A stretch of 35,139 bases of DNA. Source: JACZST01 sp964195155 (GTDB lineage: Bacteria; Actinomycetota; Acidimicrobiia; Spongiisociales; UBA5794). Where the stretch lies: the NCBI GenBank assembly GCA_964195155.1, contig CAXMOP010000117.1, positions 1 through 35,139 on the forward strand. The letters are read 5' to 3'. Each line of letters opens with the position of its first letter. Position 1 is the first letter of the stretch. The translations under genes were made by a program, and so were the position numbers. The notes beneath the pieces were generated by a model. The model made no database searches. It was given only the letters and a program-made list of their open reading frames with translations, and was not told where the DNA came from. Shown one piece after another: positions 5,454-13,935 of this stretch.

Positions 5454-7388
5454 ATGGCGCTCAACCTCATCCTCCCAGATGGATCGGACCGTGAATACTC
5501 CGACGGGACGACCGGTGCTGCCGTAGCCGCCGATATCGGCCCCGGCCTGGCTCGTGCCGCGGTCGCGATCACGGTGGACGGCAAGGAGTTCGATCTCGGT
5601 GTCCCGATACCGGTCAGCGGAGCCTTCGCCGTGATCACCGACAACACCGAAGCCGGCAGGACCGTGTTGCGCCACTCGACGGCCCATGTCCTAGCTCAAG
5701 CGGTGCTCGACCTGTTTTCCGAAGCCAAGTTCGCTATCGGGCCCCCGATCACCGACGGTTTCTATTACGACTTCGACGTCGGGCACCCGTTCACACCAGA
5801 AGACCTGGAGCGAATCGAGGCGAGGATGCACGAGATCATCGCTGCCGACCAGCCGTTTGTGCGCGACTACCTCTCCGTCGAAGAGGCGCTGACGGAGTTC
5901 AGCGACCAGCCATTCAAGAGCGAGATCATCAGGGGCGTCGACGAGTCCGAAGGCGCCGCGGTCGACGCGGTGAGCGTCTACCGCAACAACGGATTCGTCG
6001 ATCTGTGCCGCGGTCCTCACGTGCCGGCGACCGGCAAGCTCGGGGCGTTCAAGCTGATGCGTTCATCCGGCGCCTATTGGCGTGGTGACGAGAACCAGCC
6101 TCAGCTGCAGCGGATCTACGGCACTGCGTGGGAGTCGCAACAAGCGCTTTCCGAGTATCTGGGGCGGCTCGAGGAGGCCGAACGGCGCGATCACCGCAGA
6201 CTCGGCGCGGAGCTCGATCTGTATTCGTTCCCACCGGATCTGGGAAGCGGCCTTGCCCTCTGGCACCCAAACGGGGGAATCCTGCGCGGCGTGATCGAGG
6301 ACTATTCGAGGCGAACCCACTCCGCCTTTGGGTACGACCATGTGTTCTCACCGCACCTGGCCAAGGCCGACCTGTGGAAGACGAGTGGACATCTCGATTT
6401 CTTCGCGGAGAACCTGTACCCACCGATGGAGCTCGACGGCGGCCAGCGCTACCTGGTCAAGCCGATGAACTGCCCGTTCCACATTCTGATCTACAAGTCC
6501 AGGAGCAGGAGCTATCGCGAACTGCCGCTGCGATACTTCGAGCTCGGCACCGTGTATCGGTACGAGCGCTCGGGTGTGGTGCACGGCTTGCTTCGCGCCC
6601 GCGGATTCACCCAGGACGACAGCCACATCTTCGTGACTCGCGAGGAGGTAGCAGCCGAGCTGCAGAGCTTGCTCGATTTCGTCTTGATGGTGCTTCGAGA
6701 CTTCGGGTTCGAGGAATTCGAGGCCGACCTCTCCACCCGGGACGAAACGAAGATGAGCGGCGACCCCGAGTTGTGGGACATCGCAGAAGCCGCACTGGCG
6801 ACGGCGCTGGACAAAGCGGAACTTCCCTACGAGGTCGCCGAAGGCGAGGCGGCGTTCTATGGACCAAAGATCGACATCCACGTTCGCGACGCGATCGGGC
6901 GGCGGTGGCAGATCTCGACGCTGCAGCTGGATTTTGCCCAGCCGGACAACTTCGACCTTGCGTACGCGACCGCGGAAAACGTCCGCGAGCGCCCGGTGAT
7001 GATCCACCGCGCGTTGCTCGGCTCGATCGAGCGATTCGTCGGCGTGCTCGTCGAGCACTACGCCGGGGCATTCCCCTGCTGGCTGTCCCCGGTCCAGGCC
7101 ACGGTCGTTCCCGTGGCCGACCGCCACCACGACTACGCGGCGAAAGTCGCCGCAGTGCTCCGCGGTGAGGGTCTGCGCGTTGAGGTCGATAATTCGGACG
7201 AGACCGTCGGCGAGAAGCTCAGGCGCGCCATCACCCATAGACACCCCGCCGTGCTCGTGGTCGGCGACAGCGACGAGCAGGACACCACGGTTGGGTTCCG
7301 ATTGCGCGAAGATGACGGCGAACGGAGGGGGGTTCCTCTCACCGATGCGGTCGCCGAATTGACTGCGCTCTGCGCACCGCCCCGGTGA
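5454..7388 (+). CDS. thrS: Threonine--tRNA ligase
   Basis: A 644-residue class II synthetase of normal length. Order of domains: N-terminal TGS (residues about 1-60); editing SAD domain with HSTAHVLAQAV (HxxxH) and the CRGPHV pair; then the catalytic core with motif 2 (LRYFELGTVYRYERSGVVHGLLRARGFTQDDSHIF) and motif 3 (MIHRALLGSIERFVGVLVEHY). MNCPFH supplies the zinc cysteine of the active site. A C-terminal anticodon-binding domain starts near SPVQATVVPV. The ATG at 5454 gives the usual MxLNLILPDGS start; an in-frame TTG at 5427 would add nine residues. It charges tRNA-Thr. In Mycobacterium thrS also stands next to the pgsA-pimA cluster. Confidence 0.97.
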   Translation: MALNLILPDGSDREYSDGTTGAAVAADIGPGLARAAVAITVDGKEFDLGVPIPVSGAFAVITDNTEAGRTVLRHSTAHVLAQAVLDLFSEAKFAIGPPITDGFYYDFDVGHPFTPEDLERIEARMHEIIAADQPFVRDYLSVEEALTEFSDQPFKSEIIRGVDESEGAAVDAVSVYRNNGFVDLCRGPHVPATGKLGAFKLMRSSGAYWRGDENQPQLQRIYGTAWESQQALSEYLGRLEEAERRDHRRLGAELDLYSFPPDLGSGLALWHPNGGILRGVIEDYSRRTHSAFGYDHVFSPHLAKADLWKTSGHLDFFAENLYPPMELDGGQRYLVKPMNCPFHILIYKSRSRSYRELPLRYFELGTVYRYERSGVVHGLLRARGFTQDDSHIFVTREEVAAELQSLLDFVLMVLRDFGFEEFEADLSTRDETKMSGDPELWDIAEAALATALDKAELPYEVAEGEAAFYGPKIDIHVRDAIGRRWQISTLQLDFAQPDNFDLAYATAENVRERPVMIHRALLGSIERFVGVLVEHYAGAFPCWLSPVQATVVPVADRHHDYAAKVAAVLRGEGLRVEVDNSDETVGEKLRRAITHRHPAVLVVGDSDEQDTTVGFRLREDDGERRGVPLTDAVAELTALCAPPR

Positions 7389-7423
7389 CGTTCATACAAG
7401 GTTAAATCGAAAGGCATTATCTC

Positions 7424-10180
7424 GTGAAGGCACTCGTCAACACACTCGCGGCGCTGGTGCGCCGCTTCCCAATCGTGGTGATCATCGCTGCGGTCGTCAT
7501 CACCCTCGTTCTCGGGAACTTCGCCCAGCTGTTCCAGCCTGCGGACAACGACAATGAGTCGTTCGCCCCCCAAGCCCCCGCGCTCGAGGCAACCGAGACC
7601 ATCAACGACCTGTTTGGGGAGGAATCCTCCCAGAGTGTGATGCAGATCATCATCTCGTCCGAAAGCGGCGATGTCATCACGCTCGACGGCATGGCTGCGG
7701 TGGATGCCGTGCGCAACACCGTGCTTGGCGGTTCGCTTGCAGCGCATCTGGTCGACCAGCCGGGCACCGGTCCCGTTGTCCACTATCTGACCCCGGTCGA
7801 GATCGGCATCGCCAACGGTGCACCCGTCCCGACGAGCGACGCCGAGGTCAAGGCGCTCTACACCTCGGTGCTGCAGAGTCCCGATACGCCGCCGGCGCTG
7901 ACCGGTCTTGCCGCCGGGCTCCTTCCCCAAACGGCCGATCCGGCCTCAGTCACCTCGCCCTCTGGCCTGATGCTGGTATTCACAACCGGCCCTTCCTCTC
8001 AGGACGATCAAGTATTCCTCGACGACATCGGCGCAGCCGGAGATGAGATCGCAGCGACCCCGCTCCCCGACGGGATGACCGCAAAGCCGTTCGCTTTTGA
8101 GCTCCTCTTCTCCGATACCTCAGAGTTCGAGGCCGAGATCGCTCGGCTTTTTGCGACTGCCGGGTTCATCATCCTGTTGGTCCTGTCCATCGTCTTCCTG
8201 GTCCGCCCCAGGACGAGTCGCGACCGGTGGCTGACCATCATCGGGTTCATCGCGATGTTGATCGCGGTCACGATCCTCGTCCTTCCCAGCCTGGCGACGA
8301 TTTTCCCTGACGCCTTCCCCGATGCGATCCGCGATCTGGATAGCACGGTGCTGCTGGCAGCGGCGGGGACCTATGCGCTGGTCTATCTGTTGTGGACCTT
8401 CAGCTCGAAGGGATTGCGCCGAACCACCGCCGACACGCTGCTCACCATCGTGGCGATCGTGATGGCGATCACGTGGATGAACGGCTACGGCTATCTCCGG
8501 TTCACGGAGGCGAGCGGGCTGGTCCAGATCCTGCCGATCCTTTTGATTGGGCTCGGGGTCGACTACTCGATCCACATGGGCTCGCGGTATCGCGAGGAGA
8601 TATTCGGCGGATCGTCGGTCGACAACGGAATCGCGATCGCGATCCGAACCGTCGGCGTCGCCCTCGTGCTGGCCACGGTCACCACCGCGGTCGGCTTCCT
8701 GACCAACATCTTCAACGACCTTGGCGCGCTTCGAGAATTCGGTGAGCTGGCCGCGTTCGGAATCATCGTCTCATTCCTGCTCATGTTGACCTTCGTACCC
8801 GCCGTTCGTTTGCTCGTTGACCGAAGGGGCGAGCGTCGCGAGACCATCGAGCCCCAGATGCTGCAGGGTGGCGAGGCTCGCCGACTGCCTCGCTTGATCG
8901 GGAGGGCATCATGGCTGCCAAAGCACGCCGCGATCCCAACACTGATCGTTTCGATCGTTCTCGGTGGCTTCGGGCTGTGGGGGACCTTGAACATCGAAGC
9001 CAAGTTCAGTTTCCTCGACTTCATTCCCACCACCTCACCGTTGCGCGACACGTTCTCAACCCTGCTCGACGATTACGGAGGAGGCTTCGGCGAGTCGACA
9101 CAGGTGTTGATCTGTGCAGAGGGCGAGAAGGCGGGCCAGTGCGAGACTTCGAGCGACGTGGCAACTGCCGGCGCCTGGAACGCGATGGTCGAGTCAACGG
9201 GTTCGATGACCGAAATCGATGACGTGATCAAGTTCGGCGAGTTCGCCGCTGTCGAATCCCCGGTGGCGCTGTCCTTTCAGCTTGGCACGCCGGACTCGGA
9301 GCGCTTCGATCCGATCGTTGGCCAGGCGGCCCAGGAAGCAGGGGTGCAGAGCGACGGAACCGTGCCCCCCGGCACCGACGTTGGCGGGTTATACGCAGCC
9401 TTGTTCGTCGCTGCGCCCGAAGAGGCCGCCCGGGTACTTTCTGCCACAAACGGCGGATATCAGGCAGCGCTGTTCACGATCCAGACCCAGGCAGGGGAGC
9501 AGGGTGCCGCCCAGCTCAATGATGACCTCGACGAGGCCTTTGCGCCGGTCACCGATGCTGGTCTCTCCGCAGTTGCAACTTCGGACGAGATCATCTCCGA
9601 CGTGATCATCTCTTCGCTGCGGGACTCGCAGGTGTCGTCGCTGTTGCTGACCCTGGCGGCCGCGCTCATCCTGCTCACCGTCAACTTCTGGGTGACGGCG
9701 CGCAGGCCGATGCTCGGGGTCATCACGACCGTGCCGGTGGTGCTGGTGGTGCTGTTGTCGTTTGCGTTGATGACCGCGTTCGGCATCCCGTTCGGGCCGG
9801 TTACGGCGACCATCTCGGCGCTGGCGATCGGCATCGGGATCCCGTACATGATCCATATCACGCATCGATATGAGGAGGATCGGGCGAGAGCCGCCTCGGA
9901 GAACGACGCCATCGAACACACGCTGGTGCATACCGGTGGCGCGCTTGCCGGGTCTGCGCTGACAACGATCGCCGGCTTCGGCATCCTGGTGACGTCGACC
10001 ACGATTCCCTTCCGCCAATTCGGGTTCGTCACGGCCTACACGATCCTGCTTGCGCTGCTGGCCGCAACGCTGATCTTGCCGAGTTATCTCGTCATCTGGG
10101 ATCGCTGGCACCGCCGGCGCGGTGACGAGCCGATCGATACCGAAGCGATCGAATCGGCACTCCAGATGGACATCGACTGA
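7424..10180 (+). CDS. MMPL/RND-family (HAE3-like) membrane transporter
   Basis: A 918-residue protein with the duplicated RND/MMPL layout. One helix (residues about 15-33) is followed by a large outside loop. A helix bundle follows at about 235-470, with GLGVDYSIHMGSRYREEI near 376. A new first helix sits near 500, then a second outside loop (about 530-715). A final bundle runs from about 735 to 895, with IGIGIPYMIHITHRYEEDR. Sterol-sensing-like helices and GxGxDY/H motifs match MMPL and hopanoid/lipid exporters (HpnN-like). Cargo is probably a lipid or hydrophobic compound, but this cannot be fixed from sequence. The GTG start lies 35 bases after thrS, and the next small membrane gene follows after three bases. 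Confidence 0.9.
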   Translation: MKALVNTLAALVRRFPIVVIIAAVVITLVLGNFAQLFQPADNDNESFAPQAPALEATETINDLFGEESSQSVMQIIISSESGDVITLDGMAAVDAVRNTVLGGSLAAHLVDQPGTGPVVHYLTPVEIGIANGAPVPTSDAEVKALYTSVLQSPDTPPALTGLAAGLLPQTADPASVTSPSGLMLVFTTGPSSQDDQVFLDDIGAAGDEIAATPLPDGMTAKPFAFELLFSDTSEFEAEIARLFATAGFIILLVLSIVFLVRPRTSRDRWLTIIGFIAMLIAVTILVLPSLATIFPDAFPDAIRDLDSTVLLAAAGTYALVYLLWTFSSKGLRRTTADTLLTIVAIVMAITWMNGYGYLRFTEASGLVQILPILLIGLGVDYSIHMGSRYREEIFGGSSVDNGIAIAIRTVGVALVLATVTTAVGFLTNIFNDLGALREFGELAAFGIIVSFLLMLTFVPAVRLLVDRRGERRETIEPQMLQGGEARRLPRLIGRASWLPKHAAIPTLIVSIVLGGFGLWGTLNIEAKFSFLDFIPTTSPLRDTFSTLLDDYGGGFGESTQVLICAEGEKAGQCETSSDVATAGAWNAMVESTGSMTEIDDVIKFGEFAAVESPVALSFQLGTPDSERFDPIVGQAAQEAGVQSDGTVPPGTDVGGLYAALFVAAPEEAARVLSATNGGYQAALFTIQTQAGEQGAAQLNDDLDEAFAPVTDAGLSAVATSDEIISDVIISSLRDSQVSSLLLTLAAALILLTVNFWVTARRPMLGVITTVPVVLVVLLSFALMTAFGIPFGPVTATISALAIGIGIPYMIHITHRYEEDRARAASENDAIEHTLVHTGGALAGSALTTIAGFGILVTSTTIPFRQFGFVTAYTILLALLAATLILPSYLVIWDRWHRRRGDEPIDTEAIESALQMDID

Positions 10181-10183
10181 CGA

Positions 10184-10690
10184 ATGGCCGAGGAAGAACG
10201 GCCTGACCGGCGCGCCATCTACGTCCCGGACGACGTCGCCGAGGCAGCCGGCGTCCCGGACGATCTGGATTCCGAGGTCGATGACTTCAACTACTCCGTT
10301 CCCGACACGAAGCGACGGCGTAGGTCGGGCTTCGTGTACTTGATCGGTGCAGCCGGCGTGGCCGCTCTCATCGTCGGTGGCTTGTTGCCATCGGCGATGT
10401 GGTGGACGGCCGTCGCGGTGCTCATCGTCGTTGCCGGCTACCACTTTGTCTCGGGGTGGGGTCTTGCCGTGCGTGAGGCGGGCGCGCTCGAGGCGGCGGG
10501 CCGAGAGGTTCCATTTGCGGTCGGCCACGCCTCGGCATCGCTCGGCTTCACCGGATGGCGCGCGAGACCGGTCTGGAACGTGCTGGTGTTCAGCGCCGAC
10601 GAACCACCGTCCAGCCGTGCCTTGGTAAGGGTTGACGGCACCGACGGGTCGGTAGTGGATTCGTACATAGAGGACGTGCCGGAGGTCTGA
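10184..10690 (+). CDS. Hypothetical membrane protein co-transcribed with the MMPL transporter
   Basis: A 168-residue protein that I do not assign to a family. Residues 1-45 are acidic and hydrophilic (DDVAEAAGVPDDLDSEVDDFNY), followed by a KRRRRS basic stretch. Two hydrophobic helices lie at about 50-67 and 70-88. A C-terminal domain of about 75 residues ends in SRALVRVDGTDGSVVDSYIEDVPEV, which looks like a beta-rich soluble domain. It starts three bases after the MMPL stop codon, so it is very likely in the same operon and may be an accessory subunit. This link is inference. Confidence 0.75.
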   Translation: MAEEERPDRRAIYVPDDVAEAAGVPDDLDSEVDDFNYSVPDTKRRRRSGFVYLIGAAGVAALIVGGLLPSAMWWTAVAVLIVVAGYHFVSGWGLAVREAGALEAAGREVPFAVGHASASLGFTGWRARPVWNVLVFSADEPPSSRALVRVDGTDGSVVDSYIEDVPEV

Positions 10691-11005
10691 GTCTTCGCCT
10701 CGCCTTCTTTTGCTCCCCCCCAGGGGGGAGCCCCGCCGCGGGCGGGGAGGGGGGTCGAGCCGTGGTCGCGAATACGCCTTGACCCCCTCCGCCTCGCTGG
10801 CGCTCGGTTGCCTCCCCCTGAGGGGGAGGCAAGGAAACAGCCCCGCCGAGGCAAACGTCGCACCCCGGCGCGACCGTTCACTCCTGGGGGGAGGCAAGGA
10901 AGTTGCCTCGCTGCGCGCGGCAACTCCCCCTGAGCCTGAGGGGGGGGCAAGAGTCTTCTCGCTTCGCTGACGCCAACAGGACACCGCGGGAGGACGGAGA
11001 ACTGG
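10691..11005. repeat. Intergenic G/C-rich palindromic repeat cluster, copy 2
   Basis: This 315-base gap between convergent genes has no credible gene. A core at about 10709-10807 matches the core at 231-331 in block order and much of its sequence (GGGGTCGAGCCGTGGTCGCGA, CCTTGACCCCCTCCGCCTCG in short blocks). It is followed by further palindromes such as TTGCCTCCCCCTGAGGGGGA at 10808-10827 and CTCCCCCTGAGCCTGAGGGG at 10924-10943. The order and spacing after the core differ from copy 1, so the family is modular. It lies between a plus-strand operon and minus-strand gltA, so it could end transcription from both sides. Confidence 0.75.
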
Positions 11006-12298
11006 CTACCGGTCTGCCAGCACCACGTAGTCGCGCTCGACCTCGCCGTCGTAGATCTGCCGCGGCCGCATGATCCGTGTCTCGGGATCCTCGGTCATCT
11101 CTTTCCACTGGGCGATCCAGCCGGGCACCCGCCCGATCGAGAACAGCACCGTGAACAGCCGGGAGGGGAACCCGAGCGCCCGGAAGATGATCCCGGAGTA
11201 AAAGTCGACGTTGGGGAAGAGACGACGGTCGACGAAGTAGTCGTCTTGCACAGCCGCCTGTTCAAGCTCCTTGGCGACCTCGAGCAGAGGGTCGCTGACT
11301 CCAACGGTGGCGAGCACATCGTCGGCATACGTCCTGAGAATCGTGGCGCGAGGGTCGTAGTTCTTGTACACGCGATGGCCGAAGCCCATGAGGCGGAACG
11401 GGTCGTTCGGGTCCTTCGCCTTGGCGATCATGCTCTTCGCGTCCGCATCCCCGTCATCCACGATCGCCTGCAGCATCTCGATGACCTGCTGGTTTGCTCC
11501 ACCGTGGAGCGGCCCCCACAGGGCGCAGATTCCTGCGGCAACCGACGCAAACAGATTGGCGTGGCCCGACCCAACCCCGCGAACGGTGGCAGTTGAAAGA
11601 TTCTGCTCGTGGTCGGCGTGCAGGATGAGGAGCACGTTGAGTGCCTCCGCCACCACGGGATCGACCTTGGTCTCCTCGGTGGGCAGGTGGAACATCATGT
11701 AGAGGAAGTTCTCGACGTAGTCGAGCTCGTTGCGCGGATAGTTATACGGCTGGCCCATCGACTTCTTATACGACCAGGCAGCAATCGTCGGCATCTTGGC
11801 GATCAGCCTGGTCGCACTCTCGATCACGGCCTCTTCGTCGGTCGGGTCGTGATACTCCTCATAAAATGTGGAAATGGCATTGGTCGCCGAGGCCAGAATC
11901 GCCATCGGGTGTGCGTTGTCCGGGAATGCGTCGAAGAAGCGCTTCATCTCCTCCTTGAGCAGCGTGTGCTCGGCGATCGCGGCCTTCCAGTCGTCAAGCT
12001 GCTCGTGGTTGGGAAGTTCACCAAACAGCAACAGATAAGCGACTTCAAGGAAATTTGCGTTGAGGGCGAGGTCTTCAATGGCGTAGCCGCGGTGGCGCAG
12101 GATGCCTTCGGCGCCGTTGACGTAGGTGATCTTCGATCGAGTGCCGGCTGTGTTGGCGAAACCGGGGTCGAAGGTGACGTCGCCGGTGTCGGCGCGCAGC
12201 GTGGAAATTTGGATGCCCGCGTTGCCGATCGAGGGCTCAATGACCGAGAGTTCGAGGTCGTGGTCGCCGGTCGTGAGCTGAGCGGTACGGTCGGTCAT
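11006..12298 (-). CDS. gltA: Citrate synthase (hexameric type)
   Basis: A 430-residue type II citrate synthase, close to the E. coli enzyme in length. The catalytic triad is in place: H265 in WGPLHGGANQQV, H308 in MGFGHRVYKNYDPRA and D365 in NVDFYSGIIFRALG. It condenses acetyl-CoA and oxaloacetate to enter the TCA cycle. The frame is open for a further 240 codons upstream, but the family start ('TVNDN..ELPVI.G..G...D') is reached just after the ATG at 12296-12298, and an AGAAGGA site lies about 12 bases upstream. It is divergent from pgsA. Confidence 0.95.
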   Translation of the reverse strand: MTDRTAQLTTGDHDLELSVIEPSIGNAGIQISTLRADTGDVTFDPGFANTAGTRSKITYVNGAEGILRHRGYAIEDLALNANFLEVAYLLLFGELPNHEQLDDWKAAIAEHTLLKEEMKRFFDAFPDNAHPMAILASATNAISTFYEEYHDPTDEEAVIESATRLIAKMPTIAAWSYKKSMGQPYNYPRNELDYVENFLYMMFHLPTEETKVDPVVAEALNVLLILHADHEQNLSTATVRGVGSGHANLFASVAAGICALWGPLHGGANQQVIEMLQAIVDDGDADAKSMIAKAKDPNDPFRLMGFGHRVYKNYDPRATILRTYADDVLATVGVSDPLLEVAKELEQAAVQDDYFVDRRLFPNVDFYSGIIFRALGFPSRLFTVLFSIGRVPGWIAQWKEMTEDPETRIMRPRQIYDGEVERDYVVLADR

Positions 12299-12350
12299 AC
12301 CAAATACACATCCTTCTGAGATCCTGGTCAGTTCGGGGGCGGGCAACCTC

Positions 12351-12356
12351 ATTGTA
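12351..12356 (-). promoter_or_regulatory. Candidate -10 box of gltA
   Basis: TACAAT on the minus strand (ATTGTA on plus) lies 52 bases upstream of the gltA start and predicts a 5' untranslated region of about 45 bases that includes the Shine-Dalgarno. A clear -35 was not recognised. Confidence 0.4.
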
Positions 12357-12410
12357 CCGGCGTACGTTGGTGCGGGGTACGGTGTGGTAGTTTCCTGTAA
12401 TACCATGGTG

Positions 12411-12428
12411 TTCCAGCCACGTCTGGAA
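12411..12428. promoter_or_regulatory. Perfect inverted repeat upstream of pgsA
   Basis: TTCCAG-CCACGT-CTGGAA is a perfect 6-base dyad with a 6-base centre, 20 bases before the pgsA start and just downstream of a possible -10 (TAATAC, 12398-12403). It could be an operator or an RNA hairpin in the leader. Only the symmetry is seen. Confidence 0.35.
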
Positions 12429-12448
12429 TTCCCGGAAGACACGCCAAC

Positions 12449-13036
12449 ATGCTTGATCTCAAAGCACGCAAGAAGGTCGCCCCGATCCTCGAGCCCCTCG
12501 CCGCCGGCCTGAACAAGGTCGGAGCCACACCGGCGCTCGTGACCATCGTCGGCCTGTTGCTGACGATCGGCGGCGCCGTCCTCATCGGCACGGGGTATTT
12601 GTGGCAGGGGGCATTGGTCGCCGGATTCGGGGTGCTGCTCGATGCGCTCGACGGGCCCCTGGCACGGGTACAAGGAACGGCCGGGCTCAAGGGGGCGTTT
12701 CTGGACGCGATGTCCGACCGGATCGGCGAAATCGCCGTTTGGGTTGGGATTGCGGTCTATCTCAGGAACGACCCAGTCGGCCTCATTCTGTGCATTCTGG
12801 CGCTGGCCTTCTCGCTGCTCACCCCGTACGTCAGGGCAAAGGCCGAGTCGTGGGGAGCTGAGGGCAAGGGCGGCTGGATGGGACGGGCCGAGCGGATGAT
12901 CCTCGCCCTCCTCGGCATTTTCATCGCTGGATTCTGGGAGCCGATTCTGATCCCGATGCTGTGGGTCATGGTCGCGCTCACCGGACTCACCGTCGCCCAG
13001 CGGATTCGCCGAACCTGGCAACAGCTTCCCGGGTGA
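12449..13036 (+). CDS. pgsA: CDP-alcohol phosphatidyltransferase, probable phosphatidylinositol-phosphate synthase
   Basis: A 195-residue membrane enzyme. The complete CDP-alcohol phosphotransferase motif D-x2-DG-x2-AR-x8-G-x3-D-x3-D is present as DALDGPLARVQ...G...DAMSD at residues about 65-91, with all four metal-binding Asp residues. About five to six hydrophobic helices surround it. The gene order with a PatA-like acyltransferase and PimA is that of mycobacterial pgsA1. This supports phosphatidylinositol-phosphate synthase (inositol-1-phosphate plus CDP-diacylglycerol) rather than phosphatidylglycerol-phosphate synthase. It overlaps the next gene by GTGA. Confidence 0.85.
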   Translation: MLDLKARKKVAPILEPLAAGLNKVGATPALVTIVGLLLTIGGAVLIGTGYLWQGALVAGFGVLLDALDGPLARVQGTAGLKGAFLDAMSDRIGEIAVWVGIAVYLRNDPVGLILCILALAFSLLTPYVRAKAESWGAEGKGGWMGRAERMILALLGIFIAGFWEPILIPMLWVMVALTGLTVAQRIRRTWQQLPG

Positions 13037-13935
13037 GCGGACTCCCCGGGTACCTCCTGTACCGGGCGCTCGCCGGCATCTTCGGGTTGCTGCCGCACGG
13101 GCTGGTACGAGTTTCCGGGCGGTGGATCGGCTGGTTGCTGTCCTTTGTTGCGGTGGATCGACTGGCCCTGGTGCGTCGCCACGCCAGAAGGGTCATCGGG
13201 GAGGAGGCCTCCGAGGAAGAGATCACCGCGGCAGCCCGCGAGATGTTCGCCTCATACGGGCGGTACTGGGCCGAGGTGTTTTGGTTCCGCCCGCGACGCA
13301 AGCAGTGGGCAATCAGGAACACCGCAATCGACGGAAAAGAACCGGTGCTGTTGGCAAGCGCGGAAGGACGCAGTGTCGTGTTCGCCGTTGCCCATCTTGG
13401 CAACTGGGAGGTGGCGGCTCCGGTCGCCGACTCGATCGGGCTCCCGATCATCTCCGTTGCCGAGGAGTTGCCGAACCCGAGGATCACGGACTGGTTCATC
13501 GAAACCCGGGCGGGGTTCGGCGTAGAGATCCTCATCGCGGGCAGGGGATCGACGATGACTGCGTTGATTCGCTCCCTCAGACGGGGCAAGGTGCCGGCAC
13601 TCGTTTCGGACCGCGACGTCATCGGGAACGGCGTGGAGGTCGAGTTCTTCGGCGAACGCACCACGATGCCGACCGGTCCGGTGGCGCTCGCCGAGCTCAC
13701 CGGCGCCGCCCTCTTTCCGATCGGCACCTATTTCGACGGTACCGGGTTTCGTCTCGTCGCCTATCCCGAGCTGAAGCTCGACCAGGGCATAGCAAATCGC
13801 GAGCAGCGGATTCAAGACGCCACCGAACGGCTGGCGCTCGCGTTCGAGCAAGTCATTTCGAGATCGCCGACGCAATGGCATCTCTTTCAGCCGAACTGGC
13901 CCTCCGATCGCGAGTGGATGGAACAACGGCAATGA
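13033..13935 (+). CDS. LPLAT acyltransferase, probable phosphatidylinositol mannoside acyltransferase (PatA-like)
   Basis: A 300-residue member of the LpxL/HtrB lysophospholipid acyltransferase family. The active-site motif is HLGNWE (near residue 124), the H(X4)D/E signature. Downstream conserved blocks include GRGSTMTALIRSLRRGKVPALVSDRDV and VEFFGERTTMPTGPVALAELTGAALFPI, typical of the family. Between pgsA and pimA the expected role is to acylate the first mannose of PIM1/PIM2. The GTG start at 13033 overlaps the pgsA stop by GTGA; a longer open frame upstream is pgsA in another frame and does not belong. Confidence 0.85.
   Translation: MSGLPGYLLYRALAGIFGLLPHGLVRVSGRWIGWLLSFVAVDRLALVRRHARRVIGEEASEEEITAAAREMFASYGRYWAEVFWFRPRRKQWAIRNTAIDGKEPVLLASAEGRSVVFAVAHLGNWEVAAPVADSIGLPIISVAEELPNPRITDWFIETRAGFGVEILIAGRGSTMTALIRSLRRGKVPALVSDRDVIGNGVEVEFFGERTTMPTGPVALAELTGAALFPIGTYFDGTGFRLVAYPELKLDQGIANREQRIQDATERLALAFEQVISRSPTQWHLFQPNWPSDREWMEQRQ

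Noticed and set aside
9389..10984. 531-codon minus-strand open frame opposite the MMPL gene
   Set aside because: Low-complexity Arg/Gly/Asp translation, antisense to a clear transporter and running through the repeat cluster; no motif recognised.
12299..13021. 240-codon N-terminal extension of citrate synthase
   Set aside because: It is antisense to pgsA and does not resemble citrate synthase; the family N-terminus and a Shine-Dalgarno support the start at 12296-12298.
13122..13931. 270-codon N-terminal extension of PimA
   Set aside because: It overlaps the acyltransferase gene in another frame; PimA homology begins at the ATG at 13932.
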